Shown here: one piece after another, positions 49,336 to 57,710 of the stretch
Layout: every line of letters begins with the position of its first letter
Numbering within the stretch: position 1 is the first letter of the stretch
Origin: an uncultured Flavonifractor sp.
Lineage (GTDB): Bacteria; Bacillota; Clostridia; Oscillospirales; Oscillospiraceae
Length of the DNA stretch: 64,000 nucleotides
NCBI GenBank assembly: GCA_947346365.1
Contig: CANAAV010000006.1
Location: 1-64,000 of the forward strand
Direction: 5' to 3'
The notes under the pieces: model-generated
What the model was told of the DNA's origin: nothing
Database searches by the model: none
The model's input: the letters and a program-made list of their open reading frames with translations, nothing else
Translations under genes and position numbers: made by a program

Positions 49336-50568
49336 CTATTGTCCCTTCCAGCGCAGTAGTGTGGGGAAAAATTTGTGCATTTGGGCCTGGGCCTGCTCGG
49401 CGGTGATGCCGGGGTTGGCCTGGACCACCATAGGGGTGCAGAAGTCAATCATCTCCTGCATGGTCATCGCCCCTTGGAAAGCGCCTTGCTGATAGCAGTA
49501 CTTGCAGTAGTGGGGGCTGCGGGAACCGTCGGCCTCGGTGCCGTAATCCTCCGCGGCGGCGAGGGGCATACCGCAGGACTGGCAGAAATTTTGTTCCATA
49601 CATTGTTCCTCCTTCATAAAAGCTGTCCCCATTGTATCATCAAAATCCTGACATCCTGCGTCAAGGTCTGTGCATTGCCGCCAAATTTCTTTGGCCAAGG
49701 CGCCCAGGCGCCTGCGCACCTGGCAGGGCTCCAGCACTTGCACCCCGGCGCCAAAGGAGAGCAGGTAGCCGTACAGCCAGGCATCTTCGGGGAAGGCCGC
49801 CTTTACACGGAGGGAGCCATCCTCTTCCCGGGCAACGCACCCCGCGTCAAACTCATCGTAGACCCGGTAAGCCATGGCGGGAGAAAAGCGCAGGCGCAGG
49901 TGCAGTGGCGGGTGCTCCGGCGCTGTGTTTCCGTCAATGGGCGGCGGGGGCGACGGCAGGGTGCGGAAGCCCTCGCCTGTCTCCATCTCCAAAATGCGGG
50001 AAAGCTTGAAGGAACGGTAGGCGTTCCGGTCCAGGCAGAACGCCTGAAGATACCAGGCCTGCCCCTTAAAGACCAGCCGGGCGGGCAGAACCCGGCGGCG
50101 GGCGGCGGGGCCGCAAGCGCCGGCATAGGTGAACAGGAGCTGCCGCTGCTGCCGGATGGCGTCTCTTAAAACAGTGAACGCAGCGTTGTCTGTTCCGGAA
50201 TTGCCCCAGCGGGATAAGTCCACCTGGAGCCAGTTGGGCTCCTGCCTCCGGAAGAGCCCCGAGAGCTTGTCCAGGGTCTGGGCCGCCTGAGTTTGAGCGC
50301 TTCCGGACAGGCTTTGCAGGGCGGTCAGGAGCTGCTGCTGTTCCTCGTCAGAGAAGGCGGCCCGGTCCAGAATGTAGTGCTCCATCAGGGCTACGCCGCC
50401 TCCCCGGCCGGGAACGGCGTAGATGGGCACTCCCGCCGCGGACAGAGCGTCCACATCCCGGTAAATGGTGCGCTCGGACACCTCGAAGCGCTGGGCAAGC
50501 TGGCGCGCGGACATGCGTCCGTGCCGGAGCAGCAGATAGATAAGCTGAAATTGGCGGTTGGCAGACAT
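49336..50568 (-). CDS. YafY-type WYL regulator fused to a zinc-ribbon protein
   Basis: A 410-aa transcriptional regulator fusion. An N-terminal HTH_11 (QLIYLLLRHGRMSARQLAQRFEVSERTIYRDVDALSAAGVPI), a WYL domain (about 130-200, RLVFKGQAWYLQAFCLDRN) and a WCX region to about residue 310 form a complete YafY protein. A separate zinc-ribbon protein is joined in frame (FCQSCGMPL...HYCKYCYQQGAF...MTMQEMIDFC). The junction contains an internal AAGGAGG 8 nt before an in-frame ATG at 49599, so the zinc-ribbon part may also be made alone. The start is ATG 50568 after GGAGGG. WYL domains often sense ligands or nucleic acids. Confidence 0.85.
   Translation of the reverse strand: MSANRQFQLIYLLLRHGRMSARQLAQRFEVSERTIYRDVDALSAAGVPIYAVPGRGGGVALMEHYILDRAAFSDEEQQQLLTALQSLSGSAQTQAAQTLDKLSGLFRRQEPNWLQVDLSRWGNSGTDNAAFTVLRDAIRQQRQLLFTYAGACGPAARRRVLPARLVFKGQAWYLQAFCLDRNAYRSFKLSRILEMETGEGFRTLPSPPPPIDGNTAPEHPPLHLRLRFSPAMAYRVYDEFDAGCVAREEDGSLRVKAAFPEDAWLYGYLLSFGAGVQVLEPCQVRRRLGALAKEIWRQCTDLDAGCQDFDDTMGTAFMKEEQCMEQNFCQSCGMPLAAAEDYGTEADGSRSPHYCKYCYQQGAFQGAMTMQEMIDFCTPMVVQANPGITAEQAQAQMHKFFPTLLRWKGQ
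49608..49614 (-). promoter_or_regulatory. Internal ribosome binding site in the fusion gene
   Basis: AAGGAGG on the minus strand, 8-nt spacer, then ATG 49599 (MEQNFCQSCG). Translation from here would give an 87-aa zinc-ribbon protein (49336-49599). Confidence 0.55.
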
Positions 50569-50660
50569 ATACGGTCCCTCCCCATGCAAAACGCCGTCGG
50601 CGGTGAAATCATATCACAGTGGCAGGGGAAAGACAACCGTCCGCTCTGAGTGAGGAAATG

Positions 50661-50736
50661 ATTTCTGCAAATGCAAAAGACTCTTGACAAAGGATTTCTG
50701 CAAATGTAGAATAAGGATATAATTTCTGCAAATGCA
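50661..50736 (+). promoter_or_regulatory. blaI promoter with three BlaI-type operators
   Basis: Promoter TTGACA (50684-50689), 17-bp spacer, TAGAAT (50707-50712). Three copies of ATTTCTGCAAATG(C/T)A lie at 50661-50675, 50694-50708 and 50722-50736. The middle one, inside the promoter, is the near-palindrome TCTGCAAATGTAGA, matching the TACAnnTGTA logic of BlaI/MecI operators. Confidence 0.85.
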
Positions 50737-50753
50737 AAAGGAGCGAGAAAGAT

Positions 50754-51128
50754 ATGAGAGAGAGCAGAAGCCTGCCGGAATCCGAGCTAGATATTATGCT
50801 GGTGGTATGGCGGGCGGAGGGACCGGTAGCGGCGCCGGAGATTCTAGAGCGGCTGGAGCGCCCGCTGACCGCCAGCGCGCTGCACAGCTATTTAAAGCGT
50901 CTGGAGGAAAAGAAATTTTTGGCCTGTGAGAAAATAGGGAAGGTCAATCAGTACCGCCCTCTGGTCGCGTGGGAAGCGTACCAGCGTCAGGAGGGAACGA
51001 GCATTCTGAGAAAGCTCTACGCCGGCTCGCTAAAGCGCTTTACCGCCGCGCTGTATGATGGAGGGGCGCTCACGGGGGCGGATGTGGAGGAGCTGCAGGC
51101 CTACTTGGATACGCTGAAGGAGGAGTGA
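50754..51128 (+). CDS. BlaI/MecI-family repressor
   Basis: A 124-aa winged-helix repressor: ELDIMLVVWRAEGPVAAPEILERL, LTASALHSYLKRLEEKKFLACEK and a C-terminal dimerisation helix. Normally inactivated by proteolysis triggered by the partner M56 protease, encoded immediately downstream. Autoregulation is likely given three operators in its own promoter. RBS AAAAGGAG. Confidence 0.93.
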   Translation: MRESRSLPESELDIMLVVWRAEGPVAAPEILERLERPLTASALHSYLKRLEEKKFLACEKIGKVNQYRPLVAWEAYQRQEGTSILRKLYAGSLKRFTAALYDGGALTGADVEELQAYLDTLKEE

Positions 51129-51130
51129 GC

Positions 51131-54100
51131 ATGGAAGGGTTGTTTCTGCGGGTAACGGCGGTGTCGCTGGCCTGTTCGGCGGTGATGCTGCCTGTGCTGC
51201 TCCTGTCCCGGCGGCTGTGCCACCGATATGCCGCCCACACCTGCTATTACCTGTGGCTGCTGCTGGCCCTGCGGCTGGTGCTGCCCTTTCAGCTGACCGT
51301 GCCGGAGCCGGTAGTGACTGTGCGCCCGCCCAGCTATGAGGTTTCCGTAAAGCTTCCCCCTTCATCCCAAAGCGGGGCCGCCGCCGTGCCGGAGGTTCCT
51401 GTTCAGAGCGGCGCGCAGGTCCGGCCTGCGGCGGCGCTGGAGTCCGAGCGGAGGGTGCCGGTGACCCAAATTCTTGCGGCGGCTTGGACGGCCGGCATGG
51501 CGGCGTTTCTGCTGTGGCAGGGGAGCGCCTATGTCCTGCTCCGCCGCAGCCTGCTGCGCCGGGCGAAAGCGGCGGATGAGTGGGAGAACGCCGTCCTGCG
51601 CAGACAGCAGCGGGAGCTGGAGCTGCGCCGCCCGGTAGAGCTGCGGCGGGCGGCGGGCGTAAGCAGTCCCATGGTGCTGGGGCTGCTGCGTCCCGTGGTG
51701 CTTCTGCCCGAGCGGGCTGTGGAGGAGGACGCTTTGGAGATGGTCCTGCGCCACGAGCTGGTGCACCTCCGGCGGTGGGATGTGGCCTATAAAGCCCTGT
51801 TTCTGCTGGCCAACGCGGTTCATTGGTTCAACCCACTGGTTTGGTGGATGGTCCGGGAAGGGGGACGCAACCTGGAGCTGTGCTGTGACGACGAGGTGGT
51901 CCGGGGGAAAGACGGGCAGTTCCGCCGCCGGTATGGCGAGGTCCTGCTCCGCACAGCCGCCGCAGGCCGCGCTCCGGCCTTGTCCAGCCGGTTTGGCAGC
52001 GGCAAGCGCCAGCTGAAGGGGCGGCTGGGGAACCTGTTTCAGCATAAGAAAAACAGCGCCGCTTTGATAGGGATTATCCTGGCGGCAACCCTGCTGGCAG
52101 GGGCGCTGGTGGTCTGCGAGGCCGCAGGAAACGGGCGGATCAGCGAAACGGAGGCCATAGACCGCCTGGAGCAGAGCATCGCCTACGATGCCCAGAGCGG
52201 GGTTTTGAGCTTCACCATCCCGGATGCGGATACGCCCTCCCAGCCCTGGCGGCTCCAAATCAGCGGACGGGCGGAATTTGAAGACAGTATGAGCGCGAGC
52301 CTGCACTACCACACCGATACCCAGTGGGAGCCGGGGCAGACCTATACGGAAAACCTGAAGGAGATCGCGGACAGCCTGAGGGAGCTGTTTATCCACGTCA
52401 CCCTGGGCGTGACAGAGCGGCCCATCGACCTGCTGCCCTATATCCGCTCCGGCGCGGTCTCCCAGGGGGATACAGACCGGACTCCCGAGGGAGAGGCCGT
52501 GGGGAAATTAGTGCAGAGCATCGAATACCTGGACGGGGACCTCTGGTTCACCATCCCGGATTACGGCAGGGCGGAGGACTGGCGCATCCGCATCACAGGC
52601 AAGGATGCCGGCGGCAGCAGCCACAGTCAGAGCGCCGACCATGACTACCACTATCTGGAGGGCGAGATTCTGGAGCCGGGCGTGACCTACGCCATGAATA
52701 TCCCCCCGGCGGACTGGACGCAGCTGGCGCAGCTGACCCTGCGGGTGTGGCTGGGGGAGGCGTATCAGGGTGTGGAGCTGCTGCCCTACGCGCAAATCCC
52801 CCGGTCCGGGTGCTACTCCATGGAACCGCCGGCGGACGGCGGCAGCGCCGGGTCCTGGGCGCCGGTGCTGATGCTTGACGGGACGCAGCGCACCTTTACG
52901 CTGAATTCCGACCCGCTCTCCTCCTACTTTACCCGGGGGCGGTATACCGTAGAGGGGGGCGTAGTGGAGTGCGCCACCGATGACGGCAGATACCGCTATG
53001 TGTTTGAGAGTGCCGATGGGAACACGCTGCGCTTTGACCAGGGACGCTCCTCCCAGATCATCAGTATTGACCCCGAATTTGCCGTGCCCGCCTATGACGG
53101 GGCGCTGTTCCGCTGGACCGGGGAGCTTCCCCGGCCGGAGGAACCGTCGGTGTATGTCAACAACGCCTATGGCTTTGTCCTACAGCTGCCGGAAAGCTGG
53201 GCGGGCCATTGGCGGGCGGAAGAGGTGGACGATGAATCCGGCGATTTTTATGGGCAGACGGCCTTTTACTGTACCGCTGTAAACGGGGAACAGGGGGCGC
53301 TGGTAGGGGAGCTGGGCGTCTGGCCGGAGGAAAAAACCGAGCTGCTGGGCCGGGAGCGCCTGCTGGGCCATCAGGAGGGCCGCTGGGTATATCTCTACTA
53401 CCCCCAGACCGACATGCCGGCCCTGGCCCAGGCCAGTGAGGCCCAGCGGGATATCTATGACCGTATGTACGACGATCTGAGGGATATTCCGGAGCATGCC
53501 CTCTCCTTTACCGCGAGGATTTTCCTGGGGACGGCGGCGGTCCAGTCCGCCGGAACGGACGGGTACCGGGCGGTGCTGCTGGGGGAGGAGCGGTTTTACG
53601 ATCCCGCCGCAGGGCGATGGCTGGAGATCGGAGAGATGGCCCGGGTGATCACTGACGACGAGGATATTTTATCGGTCTATAATGAGGGCGCAGCCAGCTT
53701 TACGGCGGCGGATCTGGACCAGGATGGGCGGCTGGAGGTGATCCTCCAGCTTGGGATAGCGGACGGCTTTGTGATCCTGCGCCAGCGGGAAGGAAAGGTC
53801 TGGGGGTATGGGGCTTTTCAGCGCTGGATCATGCCTGTGAAAGCGGACGGGACCACCTACTATTCCGGCGGGGCCGGCAATTGGGGGTGGGGCCATATCA
53901 CGTTTGGCGAGAAGGCGTTTGAGTACGACCGCTTGAACTATTGCGAATCCGGCGGCGGCCAGAACGCTGCGCGGTATGTGGTGAACGGCGAAGCCGCTGC
54001 ACGGGCGGAGTTTGACGCGGCTGCGGAGGAGGCCCTCGCCCTGCCCGACGCGCAATGGTATCCCCTGACCCCGGAGAACGTGGCGTCGGCCTTTCCATAA
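51131..54100 (+). CDS. M56 (BlaR1-type) metallopeptidase with large novel ectodomain
   Basis: A 989-aa membrane protein. The N-terminal M56 peptidase part (about 1-340) has membrane segments, zinc motif HELVH in LRHELVHLRRWDVAY and ELCCDDEVV. After a further membrane helix (NSAALIGIILAATLLAGALVV) comes an extracytoplasmic region of about 640 aa instead of a penicillin-binding sensor. It holds two tandem repeats of about 110 aa (LEQSIAYD...FTIPDADTPSQPWRLQISG and LVQSIEYL...FTIPDYGRAEDWRIRITG), a PsbP-like YVNNAYGFVLQLPESW domain and a terminal FTAADLDQDGRLEVILQLG domain. ATG 51131 follows GGAGG; GTG 51125 is an alternative. It likely senses an envelope signal and cleaves the BlaI repressor; the ligand is unknown. 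Confidence 0.85.
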   Translation: MEGLFLRVTAVSLACSAVMLPVLLLSRRLCHRYAAHTCYYLWLLLALRLVLPFQLTVPEPVVTVRPPSYEVSVKLPPSSQSGAAAVPEVPVQSGAQVRPAAALESERRVPVTQILAAAWTAGMAAFLLWQGSAYVLLRRSLLRRAKAADEWENAVLRRQQRELELRRPVELRRAAGVSSPMVLGLLRPVVLLPERAVEEDALEMVLRHELVHLRRWDVAYKALFLLANAVHWFNPLVWWMVREGGRNLELCCDDEVVRGKDGQFRRRYGEVLLRTAAAGRAPALSSRFGSGKRQLKGRLGNLFQHKKNSAALIGIILAATLLAGALVVCEAAGNGRISETEAIDRLEQSIAYDAQSGVLSFTIPDADTPSQPWRLQISGRAEFEDSMSASLHYHTDTQWEPGQTYTENLKEIADSLRELFIHVTLGVTERPIDLLPYIRSGAVSQGDTDRTPEGEAVGKLVQSIEYLDGDLWFTIPDYGRAEDWRIRITGKDAGGSSHSQSADHDYHYLEGEILEPGVTYAMNIPPADWTQLAQLTLRVWLGEAYQGVELLPYAQIPRSGCYSMEPPADGGSAGSWAPVLMLDGTQRTFTLNSDPLSSYFTRGRYTVEGGVVECATDDGRYRYVFESADGNTLRFDQGRSSQIISIDPEFAVPAYDGALFRWTGELPRPEEPSVYVNNAYGFVLQLPESWAGHWRAEEVDDESGDFYGQTAFYCTAVNGEQGALVGELGVWPEEKTELLGRERLLGHQEGRWVYLYYPQTDMPALAQASEAQRDIYDRMYDDLRDIPEHALSFTARIFLGTAAVQSAGTDGYRAVLLGEERFYDPAAGRWLEIGEMARVITDDEDILSVYNEGAASFTAADLDQDGRLEVILQLGIADGFVILRQREGKVWGYGAFQRWIMPVKADGTTYYSGGAGNWGWGHITFGEKAFEYDRLNYCESGGGQNAARYVVNGEAAARAEFDAAAEEALALPDAQWYPLTPENVASAFP

Positions 54101-54314
54101 AAATTTGTGAATGCGGGATATACTGAAATATGATAATAAAAATAATGAGATAGAGATGTAAAAATTAGGATACCCCTTTATACAAATTGCCGTTTCTGTC
54201 TGGAGTTTTGACATAAGGCGAATCTTGTCTATTCCCCTTTTAAAAATTCGGCGTTATAGTATCAGCAACCCGAGGATATGAATAGAGCAGGCCGAGAAAG
54301 GAGCAGACAGACTT

Positions 54315-55700
54315 ATGAAGATTCCTGATAGTATTAAGCGGTATGGACTGACCAAGGTATATGATTATTTGGATAAGGACCCCATGACGAATATGAGCAA
54401 GGTCATGGATATGGTCAATAAATTTGCCGGGGATACCCTGCCCGACCAGCGGGCGGCCTTTGACAAGGTAATCAGCGACCCAGATTCCTGTTGGTATAAG
54501 CTGATTGAGAAGGTGTGGACCGAGACCGATCCGGACGTGCTGAAAACCTTCTTTAACAACTTTATGATCAACGCCAACATTGTGGGCTGGCCCCATCAGG
54601 AGGAGATGCGCGCCAAATACGGCTGCAACATTCCCTGGGCCATTCTGCTGGACCCAACCTCGGCCTGCAACCTGCACTGCACCGGCTGCTGGGCGGCGGA
54701 GTACGGCAATAAGCTCAACCTGACGTTTGATGAGATCGACTCCATCATTACCCAGGGGAAAGAGCTGGGGATCTATCTGTATATCTACACCGGCGGAGAG
54801 CCGCTGGTGCGCAAAAAGGACCTGATCGCTCTGTGTGAAAAGCACCCGGATGCGGCCTTCCTCTCCTTCACCAACGCCACTTTGATCGACGAGGCGTTCT
54901 GTCAGGATATGCTGCGGGTGAAGAATTTCGTGCCGGCCATCAGCCTGGAGGGCTTTGAGCAGGCCAACGACAGCCGCCGGGGCCAGGGCGTCTATCAAAA
55001 GGTTACGGACGCTATGGCCCTGCTGAAGTCCCACAGGCTGCCCTTTGGCATTTCTACCTGTTACACCAGCGTTAACTATAAGGACATTACCAGCGAGGAA
55101 TTTTATGACAAGATCATGGAGCTGGGAGCCTATTTTATCTGGTTCTTCCACTATATGCCGGTCGGCAACGACGCAGCTCCCGAGCTGATGCCCACGCCGG
55201 AGCAGCGCACCGAGGTCTACCGCCGGATCCGGGCTATGCGTTCTACGAAGGGTATTTTTGCCATGGACTTCCAGAACGACGCGGAATATGTGGGCGGTTG
55301 CATCGCCGGTGGGCGGCGCTACCTGCACATCAACGCCAACGGGGATGTAGATCCCTGCGTGTTCATCCACTATTCCGACTGCAATATTCGGGAGAAAACC
55401 CTGCTGGAGTGCCTTCAGTCCCCGCTGTTTATGGCCTATCATGACGCTCAGCCCTTCAATGAGAATATGCTGCGCCCCTGTCCCATGCTGGAAAATCCGC
55501 AGTGCATCGAGCGCATGGTCCGGGAGACCGGCGCCAAGTCCACCGATCCCCAGTCTCCGGAGAGTGTGGAGCACCTGACCGCTAAAACCCGCCCCTATGC
55601 CGAGCGGTGGACGCCCACTGCGGATCAGCTGTGGCAGGAGGATCATCCCTCTGCCTGCGCACCGTCAGCCTGCGCCGGATGTGCCGGCTGCGGCCTGTAA
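54315..55700 (+). CDS. Radical SAM protein with Cys-rich tail
   Basis: A 461-aa radical SAM enzyme. The [4Fe-4S] site C118-x3-C122-x2-C125 is in SACNLHCTGCW and the SAM-binding glycines in YIYTGGEPL. A C-terminal SPASM-like cluster region follows (GGCIAGGRRYLHINANGDVDPCVFIHYSDCNI and CPMLENPQC), and the protein ends in an unusual tail (ACAPSACAGCAGCGL) with five Cys. About 100 residues precede the barrel. Substrate unknown; no precursor peptide gene is evident beside it. RBS AAAGGAG. Confidence 0.85.
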   Translation: MKIPDSIKRYGLTKVYDYLDKDPMTNMSKVMDMVNKFAGDTLPDQRAAFDKVISDPDSCWYKLIEKVWTETDPDVLKTFFNNFMINANIVGWPHQEEMRAKYGCNIPWAILLDPTSACNLHCTGCWAAEYGNKLNLTFDEIDSIITQGKELGIYLYIYTGGEPLVRKKDLIALCEKHPDAAFLSFTNATLIDEAFCQDMLRVKNFVPAISLEGFEQANDSRRGQGVYQKVTDAMALLKSHRLPFGISTCYTSVNYKDITSEEFYDKIMELGAYFIWFFHYMPVGNDAAPELMPTPEQRTEVYRRIRAMRSTKGIFAMDFQNDAEYVGGCIAGGRRYLHINANGDVDPCVFIHYSDCNIREKTLLECLQSPLFMAYHDAQPFNENMLRPCPMLENPQCIERMVRETGAKSTDPQSPESVEHLTAKTRPYAERWTPTADQLWQEDHPSACAPSACAGCAGCGL

Positions 55701-55715
55701 GAGCCAAAAAGAAAT

Positions 55716-55746
55716 AAGCGCCCGGATGATACACATCCGGGCGCTT
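55716..55746. terminator. Convergent terminator
   Basis: Perfect 13-bp arms AAGCGCCCGGATG/CATCCGGGCGCTT between the converging radical SAM and pckG genes. Confidence 0.85.
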
Positions 55747-55761
55747 GTGCTGTCATATTGT

Positions 55762-57531
55762 TTAGCCCAAACGCTTCTCCAGGGCGGAGAGCTGGGCAGA
55801 GAGCTCCTTGGGGAGCTTATCGCCGAATTTGCCGTAGAACTCGCGAATGCCTTTGACCTCTTCTCTCCACAGAGCGGGGTCCACGCCCAGCAGCTCTTCC
55901 AGCGTGGCGCGGTCCACGCCGGAGCCCTCCAGGTCGATGTCATCGGGGTATGGCTCGTAGCCGATGGCGGTTTCAGCGGCTCCGGTCTCGTTGAAGCAGC
56001 GCTTCATAATCCACTCCAGCACCCGCAGGTTGTCGCCAAAGCCGGGCCAGATGAAATCTCCCTTTTCATCGGTGCGGAACCAATTGACGTTAAAGATTTT
56101 GGGGGCATGATCGCCTAACGCTTTTCCCATATTCAGCCAGTGCTGCCAATAGTCAGCCATATGGTAGCCGCAGAAGGGGAGCATCGCCATAGGGTCCCGG
56201 CGCACCACGCCTACGGCGCCTGCGGCGGCGGCGGTGGTCTCAGAGGCCATAATGGAGCCGACGAATACGCCGTGCTCCCAGCTGCGGGACTGGTACACCA
56301 GCGGGGCGGTCTTGGCCCGGCGTCCGCCAAAGACAATGGCGGAGATGGGTACGCCCTGGGGATTTTCAAATTCCGAAGAGATACAGGGGCAGTTCAGTGC
56401 CGGCGCGGTGAAGCGGGAATTGGGGTGAGCGCCCTTCTCTTGGGCAGTTTTTCCATTCCAGGGGCGTCCCTTCCAGTCCACGGCGTTCTCCGGCGGGTTC
56501 TTATCCAGCCCTTCCCACCAGACGGTATTGTCGTCCAGATTATGGACCACATTGGTGAAGATAGTCCCCGTGCGGGTGGAGGCGAGGGCGTTGGGGTTGG
56601 ACTTGTCGTTGGTGCCAGGGGCCACCCCGAAAAATCCGTATTCCGGATTCATGGCCCATAGCCGGCCGTCCTCGCCCACCCGCAGCCAGGCGATGTCGTC
56701 GCCTACACACCAGACCTTCCAGCCCTTTTCACGGTAATGGGCGGGGGGAATGAGCATGGCCAAATTGGTCTTGCCGCAGGCGGAGGGGAAGGCGGCGGCG
56801 AGATAGCGCACCTCTCCGGCGGGATTCTGGATGCCCAGAATCAGCATATGCTCCGCCATCCAGCCCTCGTTCCGGCCCAGGCAGGAGGCGATGCGCAGAG
56901 CAAAGCATTTTTTACCCAGCAGCACGTTGCCGCCGTAGCCGGAGTTGACGCTCATAATGGTGTTGTCCTGGGGGAAGTGGACGATGTAGCGGTTTTCCGG
57001 GTCGATGTCCGCTTTGGCGTGGAGGCCCTTGACATAGTCGGGGGAATTCCCCAAGGCGTCCAGTACAGACCGGCCTACGCGGGTCATGATGGCCATATTG
57101 AGCACCACATAGATGGAATCGGTCAATTCAATGCCGTACTTGGCGAAGGGGGAACCCACCACGCCCATGGAATAGGGGATGACGTACATCGTACGGCCTT
57201 TCATAGCCCCGGTGTAGAGCTTGCGCAGCTTGGCGTACATCTCCTGGGGGGCCATCCAGTTGTTGGTGGGACCCGCGTCCTCCTGCTTTTCGCAGCAGAT
57301 GAAGGTGCGGTCCTCCACACGGGCCACGTCGTTGACGGCGGTGCGGTGGAGGTAACAGCCGGGCAGCTTATCCTGGTTGAGCTTTTCCAGCTCTCCGGTG
57401 GACACGGCTTGGGCCCGGAGCTGCTCTAACTGCTCTTCGCTGCCGTCAATCCAGACGACCGCGTCCGGCTGAGTCATGGCTGAGACCTGGCTGATCCAGT
57501 CCAGTACAGCGCGGTTTGTTGTCAATGCCAT
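55762..57531 (-). CDS. pckG: Phosphoenolpyruvate carboxykinase (GTP)
   Basis: GTP-linked interconversion of oxaloacetate and PEP (gluconeogenesis, or anaplerotic CO2 fixation in anaerobes). The 589-aa product has the GTP-type P-loop AAAFPSACGKTNLAML, FGVAPGTNDKSNPNAL and NVNWFRTDEKGDFIWPGFGDNLRVLEWI. The start is ATG 57531 after AAGGAGG; the frame opens at 57612 inside the promoter. Its promoter overlaps a perfect inverted repeat. Confidence 0.96.
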   Translation of the reverse strand: MALTTNRAVLDWISQVSAMTQPDAVVWIDGSEEQLEQLRAQAVSTGELEKLNQDKLPGCYLHRTAVNDVARVEDRTFICCEKQEDAGPTNNWMAPQEMYAKLRKLYTGAMKGRTMYVIPYSMGVVGSPFAKYGIELTDSIYVVLNMAIMTRVGRSVLDALGNSPDYVKGLHAKADIDPENRYIVHFPQDNTIMSVNSGYGGNVLLGKKCFALRIASCLGRNEGWMAEHMLILGIQNPAGEVRYLAAAFPSACGKTNLAMLIPPAHYREKGWKVWCVGDDIAWLRVGEDGRLWAMNPEYGFFGVAPGTNDKSNPNALASTRTGTIFTNVVHNLDDNTVWWEGLDKNPPENAVDWKGRPWNGKTAQEKGAHPNSRFTAPALNCPCISSEFENPQGVPISAIVFGGRRAKTAPLVYQSRSWEHGVFVGSIMASETTAAAAGAVGVVRRDPMAMLPFCGYHMADYWQHWLNMGKALGDHAPKIFNVNWFRTDEKGDFIWPGFGDNLRVLEWIMKRCFNETGAAETAIGYEPYPDDIDLEGSGVDRATLEELLGVDPALWREEVKGIREFYGKFGDKLPKELSAQLSALEKRLG

Positions 57532-57583
57532 AGGGAACCCCTCCTTATGTTCAGTCACACGATTCGATGTCTGCTTGTGCTCT

Positions 57584-57643
57584 ATTGTAAAACAGAACGG
57601 GGAATTTTGCAAGTCCTTTCCGCTGAATTTGCAAAATTCCCCG
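57584..57643 (-). promoter_or_regulatory. pckG promoter with 15-bp inverted-repeat operator
   Basis: Promoter TTGCAA (57607-57612), 17-bp spacer, TACAAT (57584-57589). CGGGGAATTTTGCAA (57598-57612) and TTGCAAAATTCCCCG (57629-57643) form a perfect inverted repeat with 16 bp between arms. The inner arm includes the -35 box. Confidence 0.8.
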
Positions 57644-57710
57644 ATTGTCGCCGATAAAACCCCGAGAAAATCGAAATATTCCGATAAAAACGACAGAGGA
57701 TGCGGTTTGA

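Noticed and set aside
50661..50736. CRISPR-like short repeats before blaI
   Set aside because: Three 15-bp copies overlapping a promoter with uneven 28-33 bp spacing fit repressor operators, not a CRISPR array.
51131..54100. Beta-lactam sensor BlaR1/MecR1
   Set aside because: No penicillin-binding domain motifs in the ectodomain and no beta-lactamase gene beside it.
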